Shown here piece after piece: positions 1 through 14,400 of a stretch of 64,000 nt of DNA (positions are counted from its first letter, which is position 1; each line of letters begins with the position of its first letter). Under the pieces are notes generated by a model. It was not told where the DNA came from, did not search any database, and was given only the letters and a program-made list of their open reading frames with translations. The DNA is from Apophysomyces variabilis (taxonomy: Eukaryota; Mucoromycota; Mucoromycetes; Mucorales; Mucoraceae): NCBI GenBank assembly GCA_002749535.1, contig MZZL01000409.1, positions 860,962 through 924,961 on the forward strand, in the 5' to 3' direction. The position numbers and the translations under genes are program-made.

Positions 1-2139
1 ATACTTTGCTTCCGTTCACGTTGTGGTTGTTCACTGAGTTGCTTGTGTTGTTTAGCTACCTTAAACAAGTAGGTATTCAGGAATAACGATACGAAGAGGG
101 CAACTGTCAACCATTTGCTAATCACAGGATGCTGAATGTAGACTGCATAAACATCCAGTAACGAGGTCAATGGACGGCCAACCATTTCTGGTATAAATCG
201 ATATCCCGTTTGTGCTACTTGGAATGTTAACGGTGGGAATACTTTGACAACGAGCGGACGCGCTGCGTTAACCGATGCTGCGTGCTGATCCAACAACTGC
301 GCCAAAACACGAGCTATGCTTGGCTGCGTGGTATCGACTTGTGGTCCGGATTCGAACGTGGAACAGACGTTGAAAATGTGCATCGCAACAAAACCAACAA
401 TCTAATCCTATTTTTAAGAGACACAAGCTAACAAGTTATCAAGATCGCTTACCATAAGCAATTTGACTCGGGCAATAATAGGTCCATCTGACTGCTTGCT
501 ATCGTCTTCGTTTCCGGTATGGTTGGTATCACTGAATGCTTTAAGCACAGTTCGCCGAATATAACCAGTATTGGGTGGATTCTTGGTCGTCGTTGCTGAT
601 GATGAAAGATTAATCTCGCGAATTCTACGGAGCTGTACAAGCGGTAGGTAAGTACATGCATGTACTATATAAAATATTCTCATACCTCCAACTTCAATGC
701 CAGCACGGCAGTATACCATGTAAACATAAGAATGAAGTCATATGCCAGCAAGATTGTGCTTAACAAACAAAATTCTCTCAGACCAGGTATTCCGGATTTT
801 GCGCCAAGACCAAGAACCATAATCTCAACAAAACAATCTCGTGCGATAGGCAATGCAACAGAATCCACGGCGCGAATCATCGTTTTACGAATATCCTGCC
901 GGGTGATCGGAGTTTCCTTGCTGAATTCGAGAACTCGTTTGGTTAATTTGAACGGTCTTTCAAAGCCTATCGTAACAACAAGGAATGGAAGTGCCTCGCT
1001 AACGTCATCAATGCATTTAGTATATGGGTAACCATGATGGCTCGCAACTTACGCTAGCACATTCACGTGGACGTTTACAGACAGTACGTGCACTGTAAGC
1101 AAGGAAAACATAAAAGAAAAGAAGCCATTGACGATGACGGCGGTCGCTGTAACACCATAATATCAAGTTAGATCGCCGAAAAACAGTAGACGATGAGCTT
1201 ACCTAAAGTATAGCGGGAGCCCATCGCGCGCATATTTGTATACAAAGAAATAATAGTTACTATCGTCATGGCATAACCAGCCAACAAGACAATAACATCA
1301 ACGTTATCAGCCATCTATTGTAGAAAAGTTAATAAAGCTAGATAGACTGTTGATGGACATACCTCAAAAACGGCCTTCACATGTGAAATCACGTTGGTGG
1401 CAATAACAAAGAGCCACAAGAACATGTTTTCATGTTGTCCGGAAGTAGATACAGATACCAACTTTCCAGGCGGAAGGGAAGACACTCTGCGCTCCCAAGC
1501 TTCTGTCACATTCCGAGCCAATGCATCAGATACATCGAATCCGTAGGATAAAACAAACGATTTGGGAAGAGAATCGAGTGAATTGATAAAGTTTCCAAGC
1601 AAAGATGCTGATGTAGCAGAATCTTCATCTAGGGTTTGCAAAGCCTTGTTTCCTTGCAAAAGATCTAACTGTGGGTCGACCAAAAGTCCATCGGCAGTTT
1701 GGTAGCATACGTTATTGTAGATTAACGATGACTGATGCTTGATCATATCGCGTTCAACTGCATCGTGGAGTTCTATTACAGCAGCCGATGTATGTGGATT
1801 CACCATGTTTTGGGTGGGAACGTTAACAACAATTTGCTTGAGGTCTATCTGAATTGCATCTGCTATTTCGTCTGCGGGTTGAATGGAGGCAAATTTTTGC
1901 GTATGATTAGGACTGTATACTGTAGATGGAGAAAGATGGGTAGTGATGCCGGGAAAAAGATCCGATGTACGAGCGAGATTAAATAAGTAAAAATAGCTGA
2001 AAGATGCGAACATGAGGATGACCACAATCATCTCGATAGGGTTGCGGGAGGACACCGTGGCTGCCTTATGGATCCCTCTCCCTAGCAAGGAAGAAATAGA
2101 CCGAAAGGTAGCGCCGGAATGGCTCTTAGCAAAGACCAT
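1..2139 (-). CDS. HMG-CoA reductase, N-terminal membrane/sterol-sensing part (3' end off window)
   Basis: Catalyses the NADPH-dependent reduction of HMG-CoA to mevalonate, the committed step of sterol and isoprenoid synthesis, in the ER membrane. Only the N-terminal region lies in the window. I read exons 2139-1363, 1314-1203, 1146-1053, 998-686, 632-453 and 401-1 (continuing left), joined by GT-AG introns of about 45-55 nt. Exon 1 has an early hydrophobic segment (IEMIVVILMFASFSYFYLF) and a lumenal loop. Exons 2-4 carry the sterol-sensing domain, including a segment reading EALPFLVVTIGFERPFKLT and the membrane segments ending in WYTAVLALKLE. The last exon has another membrane segment (LTVALFVSLFLNTYLF) leading toward the catalytic domain, which lies beyond position 1. 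The sterol-sensing domain implies sterol-controlled stability. The family call is firm; the start at 2139 is the first in-frame ATG and leads directly into the hydrophobic N-terminus. Confidence 0.95.
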
Positions 2140-2870
2140 GGGTGAAGTGGAAATGCTGGCTAAGCGAACCTTATCTCGAATTCTGTCAATAAAGAAAAAC
2201 CGAATTTATATACGACTTCTACTGGCTGAGTTTCATTTCCATTAAAGGAAACCCCGCAAGGGATAGACCCTTGGACTGGAAACATTGAGGAAAGGAGGTC
2301 TTTTATCACGTTTGAATGCAATGCAGCCCTTGGACTTTCTTTTACACAATCTTACATTCTAAGCATTTGATATTCTAAATGAAATTAGAATATACTTCCA
2401 AGTTGCTACTCCAATATCTATCTAGACGTAAGGCAGCCCTGTTCTAAGTTGTTTATATTTACAGTCGTTCTCATTGTTTGATACGATCGATTACATTTTC
2501 CACAAATTCTTTGTTGAGAATCACTTGACTATATAAAGAAAAGCAATAAACACGGTATTAAATTAGACATGTCATTTCTTCTTCTATATCATAGGATCTT
2601 TAGGAATAGTTATTTACAGAAGAAAGCAACATACTTTTATTGTAAGTTTCTTTTTTCTTGCCAAGCAACTTTACAAGGGATATAAACTTGACCATTGCTA
2701 TCCGTTATCTATACTATATGTACGCGTCTTAGGAGGTTTTTCTCACGCTCATTTTCTTTGTCTTATAAAGATCATTGCATGGGGTCATTGAAATGAGTCA
2801 AAATATGTAAATTATTATGCCTTTAGGAAATAAATCGGATATAAGCAATCGTATTCTCTGCTCAGCACGA
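2140..2870. other. Spacer: HMG-CoA reductase promoter side and PLD 3' side
   Basis: No coding frame is supported. Both flanking genes are on the minus strand, so this is the upstream region of the reductase gene and the downstream region of the PLD gene. It is AT-rich with several short A/T runs and no clear operator that I can name. Confidence 0.5.
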
Positions 2871-5800
2871 TTATGTGAAGACAATAGGAGGTACTGCTTC
2901 CTGAACCAAACTTGCTGTCATGTTCTCCTGGCATAGATATTGTGTAGGGAAAGTCACCAGATGCCCACGGATACCAGCCAACTTGGCTTGGATTTCTTCA
3001 TTTGTCATTCGCCACGGATGTGCAATATGGCCTGGTCGTACACGTGCCGGGTCAGGCACAAACTTTCGATGTGCATCAAACGTCAGAACTATATAATGTT
3101 TTAGCCCCTAGTTCTTATTCTTGGTTATACCTGTATCATCTGGAACACATCGAAAAAGCGTCCGGTAAATCTCTGTATTTTTCTTAGCTATATTATCCCA
3201 TTGATTGAAGAAAAAGTCATCATTTAAAGGATCCATGCCAAACATCTCAGATTGCTGTCCTGCATTAGCAGTTGAGCTGCTTTCCGCTGCTGTTTCCGAA
3301 AGTATACAGTCTCCAGGCTTAGAAAGCATCCCAAGATGCTCCCTAAAAAGCTGCATTCTTAACGTTAGTGCAAACCTTGCCGCCTGATGCTATATGCACA
3401 TGGACAAACAAGTCAGTTCATTTGCTTTCTTTGAACGTCTGAACACAAAAAATTTACCGGCTGGCCGTTCATTACGGAAGGCACCATATCGGTATCCTCG
3501 ACGACAACAGCGATCTCGGAATCTCTATTACCCAACTGTGATCTGCAGAAAGCTTTCTTGATTAGTCACAGCTTTCTTAGGGGTCAATTTACCGGTCATT
3601 GATATTGGCTTGAAATTTCAGAAAGAATAAAGAACAGTTATAATCACTGAAAACTTAGGCTACGCATCGTTACCAGAACCGCATATCACTGTCTTGTCAT
3701 CGACGATCATTAATTTAGAATGCACGTAAACCTGCTCCGTCACGTACTCCGTCCGCCCTTCCCTTAGCTCGCTGCTCATGTTGCCTCCACTAATTCTCTC
3801 CCTTATTGTATCGTCTAGAACCGAATGAAGACCACTTCTGCTAGGATGCACTGTGTGGTCTTTGTTTCTCTTATTTCTGCTTTGACGGTTGCTATTTCCT
3901 CTTTTCAGCTCTATACTGTATTTACCATTACTTGAAATACCAGAGCTTGTGGGCAAAGCACTGGTTGGTGTAACTGGTGAGATCCGTGAAGACAAGTCTC
4001 CCTGATCGTTGCTAACAGGGGGGCTACTTGGATTTAGCGCGTTTGACGACACTTTCCCCCAATTTCGAAGACTGTAGAAGCCTATATATTGTTCTGCTGG
4101 TATATTGGCTTCTTCTAGCTTTTCCAATATAGAGCTTCCACCTCTTGATATTGACAGATACTGGAAATGAGCCACTGATCTAACCGCCATTTAGCTTTGT
4201 ACACCTATCTTCCCCTTTGCCACCCACCGCAATGGCATGGATCGTCTGTCTGCGCTAGAAAAATCCCCCTCAAAACCGGGGGCAGACGGTATGACGACAA
4301 TGACACGAAATTTTTGCCGTTCCCGGTAAGCTCGCTTAATCCTTTCCACAATAGCCTGACAAAATAGACAGAAGAGAACAGTCTGAGTAATTGAACCATA
4401 ACCATACCTTCATTTTTACCTGAGCAATTTTGTTCTTCACTAATTTGTCGTCAGGGTGAGTAGCAGAAACTATAAATCATGTATAAGCAATGTTGTAAAG
4501 CTTGTATCTTTTACTGTAGAATTACTAAAGAACTGGTTTTCGATGTAAACAAAGTGCTTTGCCTTGGATATGCATTCCATGTACGCACTGTAAATTGAGA
4601 ACTTTCACGAGAAATGTGCATTAGCACGAGCCACTTCTATTGCAAGGATAGCTACTTCTCGGAATATTCCCTGGCTCCATTCAGCACTGCTGCGTACTAC
4701 TTGCACACGGCAAGTACCACGGAATTTACTCTCATCTCTGGCTGCCACATATTCACCTTTTGGCACAAGAAATGGGACGTCTTCTCGATCCTTAGCTCGA
4801 GTGGCTTTAACAAAGTTCCAGCGTTGAATAAAATGGCGTGCTACATCCCTTGCTGGTGGCCCAACCTATAATAAATTTTGCACATGTGTACAGAAGTTCA
4901 TTTTCAACACCATAAAATAAGCTTACCATGGCTGTCTGTATATCATGCCATGGCATTCGCGGAATGCATCGCTTGTCAATAAGCTCTATATCGTATTGGC
5001 TCACTACAAATATCACTCAGCCTATCATTCGACCATAATATCCATGCCGACAATGCTCCTTGCTTAAAAAGTCTAAGAGTTTTGAGCAAGATTTGAACCT
5101 CTTTGGATGTAACTTGCGGTAATGCAATAAAAATCAAAAGGCCGGCAAAGTGTCAAATTGAAAAAGGGCCCACCTTTGATGAAATCTTTTACTCTAGGAT
5201 TGGAATAATCCTGTCCTGGGAATACCTCCAAGAAAGTTTCGTCATCACTGCTATGATCCATCAATTCATGTTCCGGTGTGTCGTATCGACTAAAAAGTAC
5301 GTTACTTACAGTACGCTAAATTTATATTCTTACCCAAAACATAGGTCAAGGCCTCCCACAAAAGCTAGTCTGTGATCCACTACCAAAATTTTCTGTTGTT
5401 GTTTTATGCAGCTTAGTAGTTGGTGTTTAGGCTAAGATATATACCTCATGATGAGCCCATAAAGGCGAAGTAGTCAAGTTTGCATGTCGTTGAACTGCGC
5501 ACCAATAAGTTCATATTAATCTACATATTGAAATGGATAGAGACCTACCAATAATGTTGGGGTGAATACCCTGCAGCCAATCTCTCGTATGTTGTGAATC
5601 TAACGGTAGAGCCACTGATAGATTTTTATAGATGACAATGTATATCATAACACCCTCGCAAGCTTTTCGCTTCAATAGTCTATCAATACGATATTCTTCG
5701 TTGCCTTTTGGGGGACGTCGTAAATACTACGCTAAGTGCTTTAGATAAAATAAGCCATCTTTCCGTGGAGACATACCAACTCTGGACTCTTCATTGACCG

Positions 5801-7682
5801 CCGAAAAACCATTAAAATTCCTTCATTTCCGCTTTATTTCACTTACTAGCCACCAATCTTCAATATAGATTTCTGATTTTGCTGAAAGAATAGCTTCAGA
5901 GACAGCGTAGAAGTATTCTGAAAGCCCAATATCAGCTGCTGTTAGGTTACAAACTCAGTCACCAACCTTGACTATCTACGAACCATTTTACTTTTGCATT
6001 TTCCCTTATGGGTGCAAAAGACCCAAAACGATGGTTTATCACCCATGGACTTTCCGCTTGTACCTTTTCTATACTCCTCATCCATTCTTCCATATGGCGA
6101 TTTGTAGGACATTTGAGTTCGATCCTTCGTGCACTGTTCAATAAGGTGATGTGGGTTTGATGGTAAGACGCAAAATGACTATGCCTGCGGGTGACTTTGA
6201 AGTGTTTGTCGAACAGAAGCACATCTGTGGGTGTAGTCGAGCTGATATCTTTGCAAAATGCAATGTAACTATCCCATATCTAAGAAATTGATTTCCATGT
6301 TTGCGTTCCTTGCGCTTACGAATCTCGCAATAAGACCCACTGCTTTGCCCAGCGCGACCATTGTAAAAATCTCGTTAAAGATGGGGACGCCGCATTCATT
6401 TTGTGCTCCATATATCCTTCTTTTCCTTTCCATCCCATATCCTTGACAATACTAATAGCGCTGATCTCTAAGAAGTCACATAGTTCATAATTTACTTCCA
6501 GTCGAGATCGTTGTATAAGCGCTTTCAGGTATTGCTCGAGAGCAAGTCTCCTTTTTAGATTAACGTCTCGCCACAGTTCGTCTTTTTCATCATCTTCCCT
6601 TGTGATGCCAATAGATGCCAATGCTGCATTGGCCAGATGAGCTAACTGGTCTGGAAAGGACGGTGGTGGCTCTATATATCCAGTGATGCCGGATTTGAAT
6701 TTGAGCGTAAGATGAAGGTTATAGAACTCAATGATTGATCGCTTGATAACCCATTTGATTTCACCGTATTGCAACTCTATACGGTAAACATATAATCGCT
6801 GTAAAGAGCTTTGCTCTATTTCGGAGTCGGTGATAGCTACCTATGGACTGTTCAGAATTGCAACGAACGCACTATGAATACTCACATGTAGCAAACTGAA
6901 AAGAATAGGTGGCTATGAATGATAGTTAGCATAAAGGTCAGGTAAGCAAATAATATAATGTACCGGCTTTCGCCCATGCTCGTCTCTAGACAAGATGGCG
7001 ATATAGGGTGTTGCAAAAGCTGGAGCACAGAATGGAACCAGGGACAGAGTAGTGAAAGGAGTGTGAGAATTGTGTCCTCTGCTTGTAAGAGACATGCTGG
7101 TGACAAATCTTATTTTTTCGATTGCTGTTCCCCATTGTGCCCGTGCCCGGCGATGTGCTGTTGAGAATTTAGATCTTCGAGATAAACTGAAAACGGGAAT
7201 GTGTTACCTTGGGGATCACTGTCTTCGTGCGTCCCTGATGAGTACGCTGTAATATCTTGATTGGAAGTTATGGGTTCTACATGTTGAGTTACTTGATCAT
7301 TTGAATCGATAGATTCTTCTTCGTCCGAACTAAATGGATGTTCGAAGTAGCTAGTTTTCAATTCAGCTAGCTGAGCCGCTCTTAACCCCTCTCTGGCAAT
7401 TTCTTCCATGGAAGGAAGGTTGTCATCCACAGCGGGTGGCATAGGCATATTTAACATCAACGCACGCTCATGCTCTGTCGGTTCCAGTGGCGTCCCAGAC
7501 ATTACTTCGTTCAGTGGTGTGCCCTCATCCCGCTGCATGTTGATCGACATTCGACGAATAAGTGAATGCCACCGAGCCAAGGCTGGAAGCGAGTCGTTGC
7601 TAGGCTCTCTATCAAACGAGCTTCTGGCTACCTCTTCCTGGTAATATACATAATGCTGAACTTTCGTGCTCTTTCGTGGCAT
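2871..7682 (-). CDS. Phospholipase D1 (PX-PH-PLD, Spo14/PLD1 type)
   Basis: Hydrolyses phosphatidylcholine to phosphatidic acid and choline at membranes. An acidic disordered N-terminus (7682-7208) precedes a PX domain (about 7000-6400) and a PH domain (about 6300-5960). HKD motif 1 reads HHEKILVVDHR (split by an intron near 5390-5440). HKD motif 2 reads YVHSKLMIVDD (near 3720), after a Ser-rich linker with IGFYSLRNWGK. The C-terminus ends at the stop at 2871. The gene is cut into many exons, at least three of them tiny: 6886-6895 (10 nt), 5777-5788 (12 nt) and 3593-3608 (16 nt, completing GSANINDR). I chose ATG 7682 because exons 7682-7208, 7157-6964, 6886-6895 and 6836-6320 then join in one frame. 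An upstream ATG at 7827 is in another frame and less likely. It is head-to-head with the kinase gene. Confidence 0.94.
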
Positions 7683-7907
7683 AAAGAAAGGGAAAACGAA
7701 TTACATCCAGGTCCATATGGAGAGCTGCATTTTTGTTGTTGCTCGTTTTGGTTAATTGTTTTTGGACGCAAAGGGCAATAGATGGTGGTACAACCACATC
7801 TGCTTCATCATCAGATTGATTGGCCAAGTCAGTAAATAGTTGTAGCTCAGATTGCGCGCTTCCTTGCTTCTATTTCTCCTCCTCTTGTGCTTCTCGCCTT
7901 CTCCGAA
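7683..7907. promoter_or_regulatory. Shared divergent promoter of PLD1 and CaMK genes
   Basis: Only 225 bp separate the chosen start of the minus-strand PLD gene from the ATG of the plus-strand kinase, so both promoters must lie here. Pyrimidine-rich stretches precede the kinase ATG. No TATA box is obvious. The divergent layout is seen directly; co-regulation is inference. Confidence 0.5.
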
Positions 7908-9369
<1,462 letters not shown>

Positions 9370-11461
9370 AGACGCAGTTTTTCCTGGTAGCATTAGATGT
9401 AATCCCGTTTTACCAGTCATCTTTAACGGGGAATAATTAACGCGTTTGTTGCATGTGCTCCATGGATACTCTGTTTGATAGAATACTGTTTATTGAACAA
9501 TTTTTTAAGCTACTCTAAATAAATTTTGCGTCCATGCAAGGATCAAGTTTGCGCTAAAAGGGATAGAAATATGCGTCATTAGTAAATGGATTATGTGGGA
9601 AATATATTTTGCTTACCTCAACTTGGTACCTTCCGTGAACACAAAATTCATTCGAGCAGCGTAAAAAATACGTTCATGGTTAGTAAATGGAAGGATAGCT
9701 TGATAACTTTTTTACTTACCCCCGAAGGGTATTCCCATGGCGACGGGGACCTACGCTGCACCTTGGCCAGGTGGGTTGTGGTGGAAGAAAAATTGTGATG
9801 GCGTAGAATTGGCTACGTTAGATGTAGTACTGCTGAGGATTTGAGGCGACACAGCGCATGGCGGGCCTTATAGTGAGGCACAACAAAGAATAAATTTAGT
9901 TCTGTAAGTATACACATTAAAAAGTACTTACTTCTACAAAAGTAGGGAGCACTGAAAACCCAGTGACGGTTCGGAACAGAGGTTGTGCAGGCTAAATAGA
10001 TAAACAGCAAATATAGGTACGTTGATATATGGTATATTAGCTTTTTTTTTTTACCGAAAGAAGATAAAAAAAACTTAAAACCGAGAAAAGATTAAGACTA
10101 TATCGATAGAAAGCCAAAGAGTACGAAGAGCATAGATCAGAGAGAGGAGAGAAAAAAAATTTGAGATGCAACGTTTGAAAGAGAGGATAACTGAAAAAAA
10201 AAAAATGGAGGTTTTCCTTTAAATACTGTTTTCGTTAGATCTAGCTATATCATAATAGCAAACAATTAACGGGATTACACTATAGTCTGTAACAAAGACT
10301 CTCGTGCATCTGACAGTGAGCTAAAAACTAGAAGCACGCCAGAATATCAGAAAGAGGAAACTAAGAAAACAGTTACTGAACTAACAACAATCTGAACTCT
10401 ACTTTTTTTAGATAGGACCTTACCAGAAGACATGGATCTCTTCAGGGATTGGAGCAAGAATTTATCGTCAAGCATTTCGGATCTAAAATAAGACATGAAG
10501 TCCCCTTGTTTGTTTATCAATAACAAGTCTAGCATATAATAAGGAAAACAAAGAACAGAAATGCATTAAAAAGTTGTATACCCCATATAACCTTCTGACT
10601 TCTCTAAAAGCTTTATACAAGAGATTGATGGAAAGGGGATCTAATAGATAATAAAAATTCATCTGAAATAAGGTCGAAATTTTGGACGGGATTACTGCTT
10701 CATGTTAAGCATAACTCTTACACAAATGATATTGACAAGGAATGGATTCTGTCAAAGGACAAAAATATTACCTTTCTTTGTCATATGCTTAGAAGATCAA
10801 TAGTTACCAAAGGTATAATATATGTATATTATCGATATAACGAGCATTGATGGAATATTTTGATAACATGTGTTCCGTCAAAAATAACGTGTTTCTATTA
10901 ACAGTGACTTTTGTTATCTTGGAATACCGACTACTGCACCTTTTTTCTAAATCAGAGCTTTATCTCTGAGAAAAACGTTTACTAGTTATAACTCTACAGA
11001 AGATCAACTAAGTATAAGTAGGCAGACAAAGTTAGTGAAATAAACATGTCTAACGATCTCGAAAGATTTTATCCGTCTCGGTTTGTTCTCATATCACTGG
11101 TATCATATAGAGCAACCATGTAAAGTTAAGGTTTTAAAAGAAGCATAGTTATGCAATACGGAAAGCGAATGTAGGGGGAATCCAAAAATAAGCTCTTTTG
11201 TTACGCTTGCGTATTCTTTGTTGTGGCACACAAACACTGATTCAGCTCTTGATAATTTTAACGCTTGTTTATTTCAAGTTATTTCTCAGAACCGACGCCT
11301 TGAAATAGACGAAAATTGACCGTAAACGTCAGAATCATAAAATTATTGCAGATATACAGTAAACGATAACTTTCTTTCACTTCTTTAAACATATCGTAAG
11401 TGTGTATGACCATACCGGGGCTTCATATGTCTAATGCACCACGCTAGACATCTTCCTTCAT
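9370..11461. other. Long AT-rich spacer without supported gene
   Basis: Two kilobases of AT-rich sequence with poly-A/T tracts (for example near 10030-10070 and 10150-10200). Open frames here are short and lack family resemblance or plausible splice partners. I see no RNA gene. Confidence 0.5.
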
Positions 11462-14400
11462 ATGTTTGAGAAAGGAAAATCTTCGTATCAGCAGAAAAGA
11501 CCCCCTGCCAGACCGGTTAGGGTCTGGCGAACACAACATGCAACGGAAACAGAAAAAGACATCCATAGAAGAGGCAAAAAAGGCGTTACAGTTGGCTTTC
11601 GAGCAAAGACTGTCGAATGAGATCGATAAACGATTAAAATCAATGGTTAAAAAGAAACAAACGCTGGATGATTCGTCATGAAACAGAATTCATGAAGTAA
11701 TCAACACTGGTGAACGTGTTCCCCGAGGTTTGTTTGAGCAAGCTGACAAGTTGGAAGGGTTGTCCTTACGAACGGTCCGAAACACCGTCGGTCAAGGGCA
11801 TGACTTTCATAAAGACTGGTTGTTATACGTGGCACGCTCATTCCCTGATCAAAGATTAGTAGCAGAAAAAAAGTTTAAACAACTATAAGAAGAGCATGAG
11901 AGAAAGGAGGCTCAAACTACAGAAGAAATCGAAATTGAACGGCCACGTACTTGTTCAACGACATAGAAAAAGATCATGAGAGATGACCTTCCTGCAGATG
12001 ATCGTCAGACTTTCCAAGAAAAGATGGCTGCTACTGCTATACAAGTAACGGACTATGCAGCCGATATGATGGCGGTTGTCAACGCTCTTATGCTCGAGAT
12101 TGCGAACAAGGGCATCATTGTCAAGAAAACTGGCGAAGTTGAGATATCCTTGAATCAGACTTCCTTGTATCCAAAAGTGGACTTATTTTTACCGAAGTAC
12201 GCGCTAAGACATCCAGACCAAGGCCGTTGTAATAATAGTACAATACCTGTAGCACCTCTGCCACGCAATTTAGACAAACTGGGAAACAACGGTGATTTCC
12301 ATAAGATGTTTACCTATGAGCACTTGCAATTCCTGCATACGCGCTTGTTTAGTCAGAGGCTTACCGCTACTTCCGCAGCAAGGCATCCTGTGTGGAACAA
12401 GCTATTACCATCGCATCAACCTGGCTTTTCTTTTCCTGCTGGTTTGAGTTTAACGCTTACGGAAAAACTTCGTCAATTAGCTACGAACATCCAAAATATA
12501 TGGCATGGGCATATATATAGTCGTTCTCTGGATCGATTAATACTTGTTTATCTGCGAACACATCTTGCACCAAAGCGAGAAGCAAAATATAAGGAGATGG
12601 CAGACCGTCGGGCAGAAGAAAGGAAGGAGAAAAAAGAATCACCCTCGTTGAAAAAGCGTAGCGGAACAAGACAGCTGTTGCGACGGGAAAATCGATACTT
12701 AAATAAATGTCAGCAAAAAGTCCAAACTGCCATTAACCATGAGGACAAGAGGAAGTGGCAACTGCGAGCACAACAGTCGGAAGGTCGGTTAAACGTAATG
12801 TACAAGCGGCATATTGACAGCCGGCCCGCCCGGTCACAATCGGCTGCAGAGACGGTTGAAGCTAGTACGCATCAAGCTGAAATCGTTTCATATGATCCTC
12901 AAATTTCGGTGCTGCTAAAGAATCATTTATCCGCGAACGAAGTAACAGAATTCCTATTGGATAATGAAAGCGACGATAACGATGAAGACGCTAGCGTAAA
13001 GGAGGAAAAAGAAGACAAGGAACCACCGGACGTAACGGCAAGACGAATTAGAGTGCTAAAACGGATAGCTAAGGATCATATTATTGCGGGAATCGAACAT
13101 AAAGAACTAAAGAAGTTTATCCGAGACGCTTACGAAGGGCAAGACAGTAACCGAGAAGTGGACGCTGTTTACAATCTTTGTTCGGTTATACGCGCTTTTG
13201 TACCACCAAAAGAGACACAGCCATGTGTCCTTACCCACATACCTGTTGTTCTTCTTGCCAACATTGTGCAACGTGTCGCCGGTTATGCGGAATTTACTAT
13301 GAAGATATGCCCTGTAATCAGCCCTGCACACATCCATTCGTTAGTAGTAGATGCAACTGTTTTTTACAAGGTGATGACTAGCACCATTGGAGGTCCCGGT
13401 ATACGCTGAATGGCAGTGATATGCAGTCGATATCGTCGGCTGATATGGCAGTACACAGGAAAAGCGAGACCCTGGGATCATTCTTGGATACAGAAAAGAT
13501 GCAAGATATCTGCAGCTCTTACGGCTTGGATTTTGACAATCGTATTATTGTGAGCAATCACGGAACGATTCATTTGCAAGGCGTTCTGCAAGAAAGCGTT
13601 AGAACAGCTATTTCCTATTATGACATAAGAAAGAAGAAAGCAAGAAACCAGAAAGAAAAAGCAGCTACAAAACCTGTGTCAAAAGAGACGAAGCCCAAGA
13701 CAATTCCGACAGCTATCCAGCGGGAACTGGAAACTTATGATAGGAAGATAAAGGATTTGGAGAAACAGCTTCGATCTGAGAACAGTTCTTTAGGAAGAAC
13801 GGTTAAACAGCTGCAGGAGTTCAAAGAAAGGCTTTTTTCTGCCTCCAACCAGGATAACCGGAGGCTATCCAGTGAGCTAAAGGCTCTCAAAAAGGCTCGC
13901 GCAGCCAATCAATCCCAGGTTAACTCGACAAGACTGACTTTGAAAGATACGTGTAACCAAAGATACCACCTTTGGGAGGTAGGTGGAAAGAAAAGAAGTG
14001 CCGACCACTATAGTAACTACCTTCCATATTTCTAGAAAGCCAAAATGGATCCCAAAAATAAGAAGCCAAAGAAAGAAATACGGTACAATCCACCAAATAG
14101 CCAATATCCGGCTTACGAGGAAGATGAAGAGTACATTGATCTTCAGAGTTTCATACACAGCATGGAAGCAAGTGGCAAAGAAGTCTCTTTCGGGGGCACG
14201 GATTATGGTCTCGTCACAATGTCTATAACTGTCTCTTTGTCCAACCAGCAATGTTTGCAGATGATTGAAACATACAACAGGTCTTCCTCTCTTAGTAAAA
14301 AGACAGAACATGGACAAACGATGAAAGACCCAGTAGAGCAGATGATGAACACCGTATCGCCAAAGTGCCTACGCACTACTGCTCAAGAACTTAACCAGTC

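Noticed and set aside
7612..7827. Alternative PLD start at 7827
   Set aside because: Different frame from the PX-domain exons; joining it would need a very short or unsupported intron, while 7682 joins cleanly.
13178..13381. Cys-rich frame inside Fanzor copy A
   Set aside because: The overlapping frame (RVAGYAEFTMKICPVISPAH) continues the upstream 470-codon frame; the Cys-rich reading is an out-of-frame shadow ending in a stop.
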